Counted from the first letter of the stretch, positions 17,413-25,064 are shown. The stretch: DNA of 46,060 nt from Actinomycetota bacterium (GCA_018268575.1 JAFDWF010000195.1:1-46060), one strand, 5' to 3'. Numbers and translations: made by a program. The notes: generated from the sequence alone by a model not told the origin.

Positions 17413-18099
17413 TCAGGTGGCGTCGGCGGCCTTCGCGATCGCCTGGTAGGCCGCGGCTGGATCATCGGTCCCGAAGACCGCCGAACCGGCGACGAGCAGC
17501 GACGCGCCGGCGCCGGCGATCGGGCCCGCGGTCTCGGTGTCGATGCCGCCGTCGACCTCGATCACCGCGGTGCCGACCAGCGGCCGCAGCCGTTCGACCT
17601 TGTCCGGCGAGGACGGGATGAACGACTGGCCTCCCCAGCCCGGGTTGACGGTCATGCAGAGGACCAGGTCGGCCAGGTTGCGCAGCTCGGCGACGGCCTC
17701 GACCGGCGTCCCCGGGTTGATCGCGATCCCAGCGCAGCAGCCGAGATCGCGGATCGCGGCCAGGGTGCGGTTGGCGTGCGGGGTGGCCTCGGCGTGGAAG
17801 GTGATCGAGTCGGCCCCCGCCTTGGCGAACTCCTCGATCTGGCGCTCGGGCGCCTCGATCATCATGTGGACGTCGATCGCGCCGCCTTTCGCGTGGACGA
17901 GGTCGGCGACGGCAGCCGCGACCAGCGGCCCGATCGTGATCGGCGGGACGAAGTGCCCGTCCATCACGTCGACGTGGATCACCCGCGCCCCGGCGTCCAT
18001 CACCTCGTCGATCTGTGCGCCGAGCTTGGCGAAGTCGGCCGAGAGAATCGACGGCGCCACCCGCCGCTCGGCGATCAGCTCGCGGAAACGGTCGCTCAT
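17413..18099 (-). CDS. rpe: Ribulose-phosphate 3-epimerase
   Basis: Rpe interconverts ribulose 5-phosphate and xylulose 5-phosphate in the pentose phosphate pathway; ribulose 5-phosphate is also the RibBA substrate. The 228-residue TIM barrel starts at MSDRFRELIAERRVAPSILS. It has IHVDVMDGHFVPP at 41-53, with the metal ligand His and catalytic Asp, VNPGWGGQSF in the phosphate loop region and EVDGGI with the second catalytic Asp. The ATG at 18097-18099 is used rather than upstream frame extension because TAGGGT sits 7 nt before it. Structured repeat B starts directly behind that hexamer. Confidence 0.97.
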   Translation of the reverse strand: MSDRFRELIAERRVAPSILSADFAKLGAQIDEVMDAGARVIHVDVMDGHFVPPITIGPLVAAAVADLVHAKGGAIDVHMMIEAPERQIEEFAKAGADSITFHAEATPHANRTLAAIRDLGCCAGIAINPGTPVEAVAELRNLADLVLCMTVNPGWGGQSFIPSSPDKVERLRPLVGTAVIEVDGGIDTETAGPIAGAGASLLVAGSAVFGTDDPAAAYQAIAKAADAT

Positions 18100-18106
18100 G
18101 CGCCGC

Positions 18107-18112
18107 ACCCTA
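18107..18112 (-). promoter_or_regulatory. -10 hexamer TAGGGT of rpe
   Basis: TAGGGT on the minus strand ends 7 nt before the rpe ATG and touches the edge of structured repeat B, so the -35 region lies within the repeat. Confidence 0.5.
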
Positions 18113-18212
18113 CTGAGTCGATCTGGGCCAGCCTGGCAAGGACGCAGGGAGCGTGGCGTGCAACGCACGCGAGCGACCGAGGACGCTGCCAGGCGCCCCC
18201 AGATCGACTCAC
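18113..18212. repeat. Structured repeat, copy B (GGACGC core)
   Basis: The outer arms CTGAG-TCGATCT-GGG (18113-18127) and CCC-AGATCGA-CTCA (18198-18211) pair at 14 consecutive positions. The inner stem is GCCTGGC/GCCAGGC. The conserved AAGGACGCAGGGA starts at 18138, GAGGACGC is at 18179-18186, and a hairpin GCGTGC-AAC-GCACGC is at 18156-18170. The 3' arm includes the stop codon of the zinc-ribbon gene. Relative to copy A, five of the seven variable outer-stem positions differ, yet all pair. Confidence 0.75.
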
Positions 18213-18460
18213 GTTGGTTTGAGCATCGATGCGCCGCAGGTCTGGCACTGCATATCCGCGGTGTGGGTCATGCGGGCGATCGTCTGGTGTTCGCCGCACT
18301 CCGGGCACTGGGAGACGAGTTCGAAGCGGCTCAGGCAGTTGACGCAGCGCAGTCGGCCCGGCAACTGGGTCGGGCGCAGCCAGGGCTCGCCGCAGTTGGG
18401 ACACGGTGCTCGGTCGAGGATGCTGCTGCCGCCATAGGCCTCGGGCATCCGTCTAATCAT
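18209..18460 (-). CDS. Small eight-cysteine zinc-ribbon protein of unknown function
   Basis: The 83-residue protein has four CxxC knuckles: Cys20/23, Cys39/42, Cys52/55 and Cys72/75, enough for two zinc ribbons. There is no enzyme motif or membrane segment. I do not recognise a named family. The ATG at 18458-18460 overlaps the rsmB stop by 8 nt; a second ATG four codons later (18448) would start 4 nt after it. Tight linkage to rsmB and the fmt-def-priA genes suggests a role near translation or RNA, but this is only contextual. Its TGA stop lies in the arm of structured repeat B. Confidence 0.75.
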   Translation of the reverse strand: MIRRMPEAYGGSSILDRAPCPNCGEPWLRPTQLPGRLRCVNCLSRFELVSQCPECGEHQTIARMTHTADMQCQTCGASMLKPT

Positions 18461-19823
18461 GCCGGGTCAGTCGGCTGATGAAGAACCCGGTCGTCAGGTC
18501 GCGATCGGGGCGCAGTTGCAGCGTCCGCGGCTCGTGCGGCGAAGCCAGTCCTGGAGCCAGATCACCGAGGTCGTCCAGTTGCAGCGGCGGCACCTGCCCC
18601 GCCGCCGAGGCTTCGAGCAGCGCCGCGATCCGGTCCTCGTTCTCGCGCCGCGAGATCGTGCAGGTCGAGTAGACCAGCGTGCCGCCCGGCCGCAGCAGCT
18701 TCGCCGCCGCCCGCAGCGCCTTCTCCTGCACCGCCGCGACCCGCTCGATCGTCCGCGGCGATTTGCGCCAGCGCGCGTCGGGGCGCGAGGCGAGCGTGCC
18801 GAGGTCCGAGCAGGGCGCGTCGAGGAGGATCCGGTCGAAGCCCTCTGGCAACGGCAGCGAGGTCGCGTCCCCCTCGAAGACGGTGACGCCGTGCAGGTCG
18901 AGGCGCTTGGCCTGGGCGGCGATCTCTCCGGCGCGGGCCTCGTCGAGCTCGACCGAGATCACCTCGCCCCGGTCCTCCATCCGCGCCGCGATCTGGCCGG
19001 TCTTGATGCCGGGGCCGGCGCAGAGGTCGAGCACCGTCTCCCCCGGCCGCGGTTCCAGGACCGCGACCACGGCCGCCGAGCCGCGGCTCTGCGGGGTGAG
19101 CGCGCCCGCGGCGACGAGGCGCGGCACCGAGTCGCCGACCCGGCCCGCGAAGGCCATCATCTCGGCGGCGTCGAGCGGCCAGCCGCCGGCCGCGGGCGAG
19201 AAGTCGACCCCCTCACCGCGCAGGCGCGCCACCAGGTCGGCGCGCGCCTCGGCATCGGCGGCGCGCATCGCCACCTCGGCGGGCTCGTTGCAGGCGGCGA
19301 GCAGCGAGCGCGCCGCCTCGGCGCCGAGCTCCTCCCACCACATCCGCGCCAGCCAGAGCGGCGCCGAGTGGGCGACCGCCGCGGCCTCGGGGGTCGAATC
19401 GCCGCCGAGCAGCGATGCGGTCAGCTCCTCGCGCTCGCGGGCGGCGCGGCGGAGGATCGCGTTGACGAAGCCGGAGGCGTGGGCGGCCTTGGCGATCTTG
19501 ACCAGCTCCACCGCCTGGTCGACGGCGGCGTGGTCGGGCGTCCCGTCGGCAAAGAGCAGCTCGTAGAGGCCGAGGCGGAGGGCGGCGGCGACGGGAGGGT
19601 CGAGCAGCCGGATCGCGCGGCCGGAGAGCCGTTCGATCGCCGCGTCGGAGGTGCCGCGCCGCTGCACCGACCCGTAGGCGAGCCGCTGTGCCTGCGCCCG
19701 GTCCCGACCGGCCAGCCCGAGCCGCTCCGCCCCGGCCCGGAAGGCGACCTCGGTGTGCCCGCCGCGCTCGAACGTCTCCCGCAGGACCTCGAACGCAAGC
19801 GCGCGGGGCGCCGCTACCGGCAC
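18453..19823 (-). CDS. rsmB: 16S rRNA (cytosine967-C5)-methyltransferase
   Basis: RsmB methylates C967 of 16S rRNA. The 456-residue protein has an N-terminal NusB-like RNA-binding domain (about 5-140, with AVDQAVELVKIAK and FVNAILRR) and a C-terminal SAM-dependent domain. Motif I reads LDLCAGPGIKTGQIA, a slight variant of the usual LDLCAAPGGKT; motif IV DAPCSDLG and motif VI YSTCTISRRENED supply the two cysteines of the m5C mechanism. The GTG at 19821-19823 lies 7 nt after fmt with GAGGG before it; the longer open frame upstream is antisense-style read-through of fmt. It follows fmt as in most bacteria. Confidence 0.95.
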   Translation of the reverse strand: MPVAAPRALAFEVLRETFERGGHTEVAFRAGAERLGLAGRDRAQAQRLAYGSVQRRGTSDAAIERLSGRAIRLLDPPVAAALRLGLYELLFADGTPDHAAVDQAVELVKIAKAAHASGFVNAILRRAAREREELTASLLGGDSTPEAAAVAHSAPLWLARMWWEELGAEAARSLLAACNEPAEVAMRAADAEARADLVARLRGEGVDFSPAAGGWPLDAAEMMAFAGRVGDSVPRLVAAGALTPQSRGSAAVVAVLEPRPGETVLDLCAGPGIKTGQIAARMEDRGEVISVELDEARAGEIAAQAKRLDLHGVTVFEGDATSLPLPEGFDRILLDAPCSDLGTLASRPDARWRKSPRTIERVAAVQEKALRAAAKLLRPGGTLVYSTCTISRRENEDRIAALLEASAAGQVPPLQLDDLGDLAPGLASPHEPRTLQLRPDRDLTTGFFISRLTRHD

Positions 19824-19830
19824 GTCGCCC

Positions 19831-20739
19831 TCACCCGAGCTTCGGCGCCGGATGGCCGCGCAGGTAGGCCTCGGCCGCCATCGGCTTGCCGCCGGCGGGC
19901 TGGACGACGTCAAGGCGCAACGTCCCTTGGCCGCAGCCGAGCAGGAGCACCCCCCACTCCGCTTTCGTCGTCCCTGCGACCACCGCCGCATCGACGGTCC
20001 GGGCCGCCCGCACCCCCAATCGCTCGCCACCCTCGAGCTCGAGGTAGGCGCCGATGTGCGGGGTCAGGGCGCGGACCTTCGCCGCGAGGTGCTCGGCGCT
20101 CTCGGCCGGATCCAGCCGCCGATCCTGCGCCCCGATCTTCTCCGCGTAGGTCGCCGCGGCGTCGTCCTGCTCGGCGAACGCCAGCGTCCCGTCGGCGAGC
20201 AGGTCGAGCGCTTCGGCCAACAGCTCGCCGCCGAGCTCGGCCAGCCGCGGCGCCAGCGTCCCGTACTCCTCGTTGTCCCCGAGCGGCAACTCGGCCCGCA
20301 GCGCCACCGGGCCCGAGTCGAGTCCCGCGGTCAGCCGCATCACGCAGACGCCGGTCTGCGGGTCCCGGGCCATGATCGCCCGCTCGATCGGCGCCGCGCC
20401 GCGCCAGCGCGGCAAGAGCGAGGGGTGGACGTTCAGGATCTCGGCGAGGCTCAGCAGCGGCTCGCGGATCAGCTGGCCGAAGGCGCAGACGAGGATCGCC
20501 TCCGGCTCGGCGGCGCGGATCCGCCCCAGCGCCGCCTCGTCGTTGACGTTCTCCGCCTGCAGCAGGTCCATCCCCGCCTCCCTCGCCAATTCGGCCACTG
20601 GCGGCGGCGAGACCTTGCGGCCGCGCCCCTGCCGGCTGTCCGGCGGGGTGACGACGAGGACGGGCGCGTGAGGGGAGTCGGCGAGCCGGCGGAGGACGGT
20701 TGCGGCGAAGTCCGAGGTGCCGAGGTAGACGGTCCTCAC
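19831..20739 (-). CDS. fmt: Methionyl-tRNA formyltransferase
   Basis: Fmt formylates initiator Met-tRNA using 10-formyltetrahydrofolate. The 302 residues contain the opening VYLGTSDFA, the folate-site signature NVHPSLLPRWRGAAPI, in which the Asn and His are catalytic, and a C-terminal OB-like tRNA-binding domain from about residue 205. The GTG at 20737-20739 overlaps the def stop by 4 nt (GTGA), so formylation and deformylation enzymes are made from one coupled message. Confidence 0.97.
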   Translation of the reverse strand: MRTVYLGTSDFAATVLRRLADSPHAPVLVVTPPDSRQGRGRKVSPPPVAELAREAGMDLLQAENVNDEAALGRIRAAEPEAILVCAFGQLIREPLLSLAEILNVHPSLLPRWRGAAPIERAIMARDPQTGVCVMRLTAGLDSGPVALRAELPLGDNEEYGTLAPRLAELGGELLAEALDLLADGTLAFAEQDDAAATYAEKIGAQDRRLDPAESAEHLAAKVRALTPHIGAYLELEGGERLGVRAARTVDAAVVAGTTKAEWGVLLLGCGQGTLRLDVVQPAGGKPMAAEAYLRGHPAPKLG

Positions 20740-21371
20740 GCGTCGGTGCGCGGCTCGCGGAGCTCCTCGCCGGGATCGTCCTCGTCTTCACCGGGCGGGT
20801 GGTAGCTCTCCCCCGCGCGCAGCGCCCGCAGTGCCGCCTTGCGCTGGGCGCGTTCGGTGCGGTCGAGGATCAAGACCCCGTCGAGGTGGTCGATCTCGTG
20901 CTGGAGCACGCGCGCCTCGAGGCCCGCGGCCTCGATCACGACCGGCTCGCCGTCGACGTCGCGGCCGCTGGCGCGGATGAAGAGCGGGCGCTCGACGTCC
21001 ATGGTCACGCGGGGAAGGCTGAGGCAGCCCTCCTCGGCGATCGCCTCTTCCTCGGAGGACCACTCGATCTTCGGGTTGATCAGCGCCGCGGGCTCGTTGT
21101 CGGGGCCGGCCTGGAAGACGAGGAGCCGGCGCAGCACGCCGAGCTGGGTGGCGGCGAGGCCGACCCCCATGCCGTCCTGCATGATCTGGATCATCCGCTC
21201 GACCTCGGTGCGCAGCTCGGGGCCGAACTCGTCGACCGGGGAGGCGCGGCTCTTCAGCACCGGGTCGCCGAACTTGACCACGTGGGCCAGCGCCGCCTCA
21301 CGGCGCTCGAGGAGCCTCTGGTGGAGCTCCTCCTCGTCTTCTCCGGCGTCGACCGCCTGCTCGTCGCTCAC
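20736..21371 (-). CDS. def: Peptide deformylase
   Basis: Def removes the formyl group from nascent proteins. All three motifs are present: GVGLAATQLG, EEGCLSLP and QHEIDHLDG, supplying the Cys and two His that bind the metal. The protein has a charged N-terminal extension of about 30 residues (VSDEQAVDAGEDEEELHQRL) and a charged C-terminus, giving 211 residues against about 170-190 usually. The GTG start at 21371 is supported by a near-consensus TACAAT ending 6 nt upstream; the frame is open beyond it but overlaps priA. It forms an operon with fmt and rsmB. Confidence 0.96.
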   Translation of the reverse strand: MSDEQAVDAGEDEEELHQRLLERREAALAHVVKFGDPVLKSRASPVDEFGPELRTEVERMIQIMQDGMGVGLAATQLGVLRRLLVFQAGPDNEPAALINPKIEWSSEEEAIAEEGCLSLPRVTMDVERPLFIRASGRDVDGEPVVIEAAGLEARVLQHEIDHLDGVLILDRTERAQRKAALRALRAGESYHPPGEDEDDPGEELREPRTDA

Positions 21372-21377
21372 CTGGCG

Positions 21378-21383
21378 ATTGTA
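21378..21383 (-). promoter_or_regulatory. -10 hexamer TACAAT of def
   Basis: TACAAT is the site closest to the TATAAT consensus in the window. It ends 6 nt before the def GTG, in the 20-bp gap after priA, and supports a leaderless def-fmt-rsmB transcript. Confidence 0.55.
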
Positions 21384-21391
21384 AGCCCCCC

Positions 21392-23590
21392 TTACACAGG
21401 GTCGACGTCGACGCCGATCGAGACGTCCTTCAGGGCACGGTCGGCGGCGCGGCGCTCCACCGTTACCCGCGCCGCGGCCACGGTCCCCGCCCGGTCCTGC
21501 GCCTTGACCAGGATCCGCCGCCGGTGCCGTCCCCGCACCCGGAACATCGGCGCCGGCCCGAGCAGCTCCGATTCGCCCGGCAGGCGGGAGTGCAGTTCGC
21601 TCGCCACGGCGCGCGCCGCCGCATCGACCTTCTCCTCGGCCTCCGAGGAGAGGTTGACCCGCAGCAGGTGCGAGTAGGGCGGGTAGCGGAGGATGCGGCG
21701 CCGCTCCAGCTCGCCCGCCAGGAACCCGGCCGAGTCGTGGGCGGCGGCGTGCTCGATCGAGGAGGCGCCCGGGGCCAGCGTCTGCACCATCACCTCGCCC
21801 CCAGCCTCGCCGCGTCCCGAGCGCCCTGCCAGCTGGGCGACCATGGCGAAGGTCCGCTCCTCGGCGCGGAAGTCGGGGAAGCGCAGGGTCGCGTCGGCGT
21901 CGAGGATCGCGCTCAGCGTCACCTCGGGGAAGTCGTGGCCCTTGGCGACCATCTGGGTGCCGACCAGGACGGCGCTCGCCGCCTCGCCGAATTCGGCCAG
22001 GATCCGGGCGTGGGCGCCGCGCCGGGCGGTGGTGTCGGAGTCGAGGCGGAAGACCGGCATCGGCGCGAGGCGCTCGCGCAGCAGCGCCTCGATCCGCTCG
22101 GTCCCGGCGCCCGCCCGCGCCAGCGTGGTCGAGGCGCAGGCCGGGCAGGCGCGCGGCGCCCGTTCTTGGTGGGCGCAGTGATGGCAGACGAGGCGGCCCG
22201 ACTCGCGGTGGACGATCAGCGAGACGTCGCAGTTGGGGCAGCTCCAGTGGTGGCCGCAGGAGCGGCAGGTGAGCCAGGGCGCGAAGCCGCGCCGGTTGAT
22301 CATCACGATCGCCTTGCGGCCCGCCGCGCGCACCTCCTCCAGCGCCGTCCAGGTATCGGCGTGGAGCGGGCCCGAGCGCGGGTCGACCTCGCGCATGTCG
22401 ACGACGTCGACCGGCGGCATGCGCAGGCCGTCGACGCGTCGGGGCAGCTCCAGGCGGGGGAGCTCGAGCCAGGTCTCGGGGCGCGGCGTCGCGGTCCCGG
22501 CGACGAGGACGGCGCCCCGCTCGCGCGCCCGGTAGCTGGCGACGGCGCGGGCGTCGTAGGTCGGGTCGCCCTCCTGCTTGTAGCTCGGGTCGTGCTCCTC
22601 GTCGATCACGACCAGGCCGAGGTCGCGCACCGGGGCGAAGATCGCCGAGCGCGGGCCGACGCAGACGCTCGCCTCGCCGCTGCGGAGGCGCTGCCACTCG
22701 TCGAAGCGCTCGCCCTCGGAGAGGGCGCTGTGGAGGACGGCGAAGCGGTCACCGAGGCGGGCGCGGAAGCGGGCGACGGCCTGCGGGGCAAGGCCGATCT
22801 CGGGGACCAGGACTATGGCCCCGCGGCCACGGGCGAGCGCCGCCTCCACCGCCGCCAGGTAGACCTCGGTCTTGCCCGAGCCGGTGACGCCGTGGAGGAG
22901 CTGCTCGCGGGGCGCGCCGACCTCGCCGTCGAGCGCCGCGACGAGCGCGTCGACGGCGGCCCGCTGCTCGGGCAGCAGGTTCGGGGGCGTGGCCGCGGCG
23001 GCGAGGCCGGGCGCGGCGGGGGCACGGCGCACGCTCGAATCGCGGGTGGCGAGGAGGCCGCGCTCGGCCAGGCGGCGGATGACCGCACCCGTTGCCCCCA
23101 CCGTCGCGGCCAGCTGCGGCGCCGACATCTCGCCGCCCTCGACGAGCGCCTCGAGCACCGCTCGCTGCTTCACCCCGAGCCGCCCGCCGCCTTCCAGCGC
23201 CGCCTCGCCCGCGGGGAGGATCTCCGCCCGCAGCTCAGTCTTCGCCCGCACCGTGCGGCCGGAGCGGCCACTGCCGGTGCCCGGCGGCAGCACCAGCGAG
23301 AGGCCTCGGGAGGGCGTCGAGCAGTACTCCCGCGCCACCCAGAGGCCGAGCTCGACCAGCTCCGCCGGCGCGCCCGCCTCGAGCGCCTCGATCGGCTCCG
23401 CCAGCCGCTCCGGCGCCAGGTCGGAGGAGTCGGCCAGCTCGACCACGACGCCGAGCAATCGCCGCGGCCCGAACGGCACCCGCACCAGGCTGCCGACCTC
23501 GAGCCCCGCCATCGCCTCCGGCCGCCGGTAGTCGAACGGGCCCCGCAGCGCGCGGGCGGTGGTCAGCGGCTCGACCTTGAGGATCGCCAT
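21392..23590 (-). CDS. priA: Primosomal replication restart protein PriA
   Basis: PriA recognises abandoned forks and reloads the replisome. The 732-residue protein has an N-terminal DNA-binding domain (about 1-110), Walker A GVTGSGKTEVY, Walker B VIDEEHDPSYK, and the zinc-binding insert with eight cysteines between CRSCGHHWSCPNCD and CPACAST. It then has the C-terminal helicase motifs (VLVGTQMVAKGHDF, QLAGRSGRG). Many actinobacterial PriA proteins have lost helicase residues, but here the Walker motifs look intact. The ATG at 23588-23590 is preceded by TAACCT at 7 nt; frame extension further upstream is antisense to the PH-domain gene. Confidence 0.93.
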   Translation of the reverse strand: MAILKVEPLTTARALRGPFDYRRPEAMAGLEVGSLVRVPFGPRRLLGVVVELADSSDLAPERLAEPIEALEAGAPAELVELGLWVAREYCSTPSRGLSLVLPPGTGSGRSGRTVRAKTELRAEILPAGEAALEGGGRLGVKQRAVLEALVEGGEMSAPQLAATVGATGAVIRRLAERGLLATRDSSVRRAPAAPGLAAAATPPNLLPEQRAAVDALVAALDGEVGAPREQLLHGVTGSGKTEVYLAAVEAALARGRGAIVLVPEIGLAPQAVARFRARLGDRFAVLHSALSEGERFDEWQRLRSGEASVCVGPRSAIFAPVRDLGLVVIDEEHDPSYKQEGDPTYDARAVASYRARERGAVLVAGTATPRPETWLELPRLELPRRVDGLRMPPVDVVDMREVDPRSGPLHADTWTALEEVRAAGRKAIVMINRRGFAPWLTCRSCGHHWSCPNCDVSLIVHRESGRLVCHHCAHQERAPRACPACASTTLARAGAGTERIEALLRERLAPMPVFRLDSDTTARRGAHARILAEFGEAASAVLVGTQMVAKGHDFPEVTLSAILDADATLRFPDFRAEERTFAMVAQLAGRSGRGEAGGEVMVQTLAPGASSIEHAAAHDSAGFLAGELERRRILRYPPYSHLLRVNLSSEAEEKVDAAARAVASELHSRLPGESELLGPAPMFRVRGRHRRRILVKAQDRAGTVAAARVTVERRAADRALKDVSIGVDVDPV

Positions 23591-23597
23591 CGAGTCG

Positions 23598-23603
23598 AGG
23601 TTA
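23598..23603 (-). promoter_or_regulatory. -10 hexamer TAACCT of priA
   Basis: TAACCT on the minus strand ends 7 nt before the priA ATG, within the 48-bp divergent region shared with the PH-domain gene. Confidence 0.45.
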
Positions 23604-23626
23604 TGGAAACCGGGGGACGCGGCGCT

Positions 23627-23632
23627 TATGCT
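23627..23632 (+). promoter_or_regulatory. -10 hexamer TATGCT of the PH-domain gene
   Basis: TATGCT ends 6 nt before the GTG at 23639. With the priA site it forms back-to-back -10 elements only 23 bp apart, so each promoter's upstream region overlaps the other's. Confidence 0.5.
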
Positions 23633-23638
23633 GCCCGC

Positions 23639-24142
23639 GTGAACATGAACCTCACGGAGGGCGAGACGATCATCTTCCAGGGGCACCCTTCCTGGCGCGC
23701 GATCCTCGGCTTCTACCTCAAAGGCCTGGTCATCGCGATCATCCTCGGGATCATCGCCAAGCTGGTCTCGAGTACCGCGTCGGTCTTCGTCGTCGTCCTC
23801 GTGGTGCTGGCCCTGACCCTGCTGATCGGCTTCATCAAGCGCTGGGCGACTACCTACTCGATCACCACGCGGCGGCTCAACATCAAGCGCGGGATCATCT
23901 CGCGGGAGATCCAGGAGACGCGGCTGGAGCGGGTCCAGAACGTCAACTACAGCCAGTCGGTCTACCAGCGGCTGATGCAGATCGGCGACGTCGACTTCGA
24001 CACCGCGGCGAGCGGGGACTACGACTTCATCTTCTACGGCGTCGCCGACCCCCACGGCGTGGTCGAACGGGTCGACCGGGCGACCGGCGCGAACACGGCC
24101 GGGAGTCACGGCCTCGGCGAGCCGCAGTCGCCGGGGGTTTAG
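23639..24142 (+). CDS. Bacterial PH-domain membrane protein
   Basis: The 167-residue protein starts at GTG 23639 (or ATG 23645). Residues 8-16 (GETIIFQGHPSW) match the typical opening of bacterial PH-like membrane proteins. Two TM helices follow (about 23-42 and 47-68), then a single PH domain (about 72-145) containing YSITTRRLNIKRGIISREI and GDVDFDTA. Members are found in actinobacterial membranes and are of unknown function. The tail is Gly/Ser-rich. Its TAG stop overlaps the TAA of the convergent AbiEi/DUF559 gene by 3 nt. Confidence 0.85.
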   Translation: MNMNLTEGETIIFQGHPSWRAILGFYLKGLVIAIILGIIAKLVSSTASVFVVVLVVLALTLLIGFIKRWATTYSITTRRLNIKRGIISREIQETRLERVQNVNYSQSVYQRLMQIGDVDFDTAASGDYDFIFYGVADPHGVVERVDRATGANTAGSHGLGEPQSPGV

Positions 24143-25044
24143 ACCAACCCGCGAACGCGGTGGAGGACGGCGCTCACTTCGTCCGGGGCATGGGCAATCT
24201 GCCAGTGCGTGAAGCGGAGGACGCGGAAACCGGCGGCGGTATGGGTCTGATCGCGTCTCGCCGCCCGGGCCTGTTGGGCAGGCGTTCGGTGGTAGCGCAG
24301 GCCGTCGGTCTCGACGATCAGCCCGTCGTCGGGGAAGAAGAAGTCGACTTCGTAGTCGAGGACCCAGTGCTTGGTCAGCGGGAGCGGGAGCCCGGCGGCG
24401 AGCGCCAGGGGCCGGAAGAGGATCTCCAGGTCGGAGTCGGAGAGGCGGAAGGTGTGGCGGTCGAGGAGAGTGGCGAGCGTTTTTACGCCGGGCTCTCCCT
24501 TGTGTCCGGTGAGCGCCCGTCTCAGCGTTTCCGGGTCGATGAGGTCGAGCTTGTCCGCCTCGTTTACCGCCCGCTCCAGGCGGAGCGGGCGGAGTTCCGT
24601 TGCCAGGTCGATCAGCGTCTGCACCGGATCCGTCACCGGGATCCCGCACCATCGGGTGAGGGGCTGGCTGGCGAGGGAGGCGCGGGCATGGACCTTCACC
24701 CCACGGCGCTCGAGCCTGCTCCGCCTCTTGATGCTGATGTCGATGTATCCCCGCTCCTCCTTCCCGATCCCCCACAGCTCCGCGGCGCTGCGATGACTCA
24801 GCGCCGCCCCGTCCCCGCAGGCGAGCACCGCCGCCATCCAGCGCCCGTGCGGCGTCAACTCACGCCGTCCCACGGCATAGACGCCACCGGCGACGGTGTG
24901 CAGCCTGCCGTTGTGTAGCCGCTGTTCAACCTCGCGCCGGGTATAGCCGAGCGCCAGCAGCTGGCTCCGCGACAGAACCCCGTGCTGCGCCCGGACCAGA
25001 CGCCAGGCCGCCGCGTCACGCGCTGAGTGACTTTTCCACGCCAT
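24139..25044 (-). CDS. AbiEi-type winged-helix plus DUF559 (Vsr-like nuclease fold) protein
   Basis: Residues about 10-70 resemble the AbiEi antitoxin-type winged helix (RAQHGVLSRSQLLALGYTRR, followed by GGVYAVGRRELT). The middle has the usual GIPVTDPVQTLIDLA. The C-terminus (about 225-300) resembles DUF559, a very-short-patch-repair-type nuclease fold: DYEVDFFFPDDGLIVETDG, then RYHRT, RAARRD and GFRVLRFTHWQI. The Asp and Glu of EVDFFF and VETDG would be the metal-binding residues. There is no toxin partner next to it, so it is not a classical toxin-antitoxin pair. The ATG (25042-25044) lies in the loop of a 17-bp inverted repeat and has no TAnnnT hexamer or Shine-Dalgarno. Biological role unknown. 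Confidence 0.8.
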   Translation of the reverse strand: MAWKSHSARDAAAWRLVRAQHGVLSRSQLLALGYTRREVEQRLHNGRLHTVAGGVYAVGRRELTPHGRWMAAVLACGDGAALSHRSAAELWGIGKEERGYIDISIKRRSRLERRGVKVHARASLASQPLTRWCGIPVTDPVQTLIDLATELRPLRLERAVNEADKLDLIDPETLRRALTGHKGEPGVKTLATLLDRHTFRLSDSDLEILFRPLALAAGLPLPLTKHWVLDYEVDFFFPDDGLIVETDGLRYHRTPAQQARAARRDQTHTAAGFRVLRFTHWQIAHAPDEVSAVLHRVRGLV

Positions 25045-25064
25045 ACGGTGGAAAAGTCACTCAG
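25023..25064. repeat. 17-bp inverted repeat holding the AbiEi/DUF559 start codon in its loop
   Basis: CTGAGTGACTTTTCCAC (25023-25039) pairs perfectly with GTGGAAAAGTCACTCAG (25048-25064); the 8-nt loop, read on the minus strand, is CGTATGGC and contains the start codon. In the mRNA the initiation region would be closed in a strong hairpin. The rest of the 87-bp gap to metK holds nothing recognisable. Confidence 0.75.

Noticed and set aside
23591..24775. N-terminal extension of priA by 395 codons
   Set aside because: The extra sequence is antisense to the PH-domain gene and the AbiEi/DUF559 gene; PriA similarity begins at MAILKVEPLTTARAL and a -10 hexamer lies just before it.
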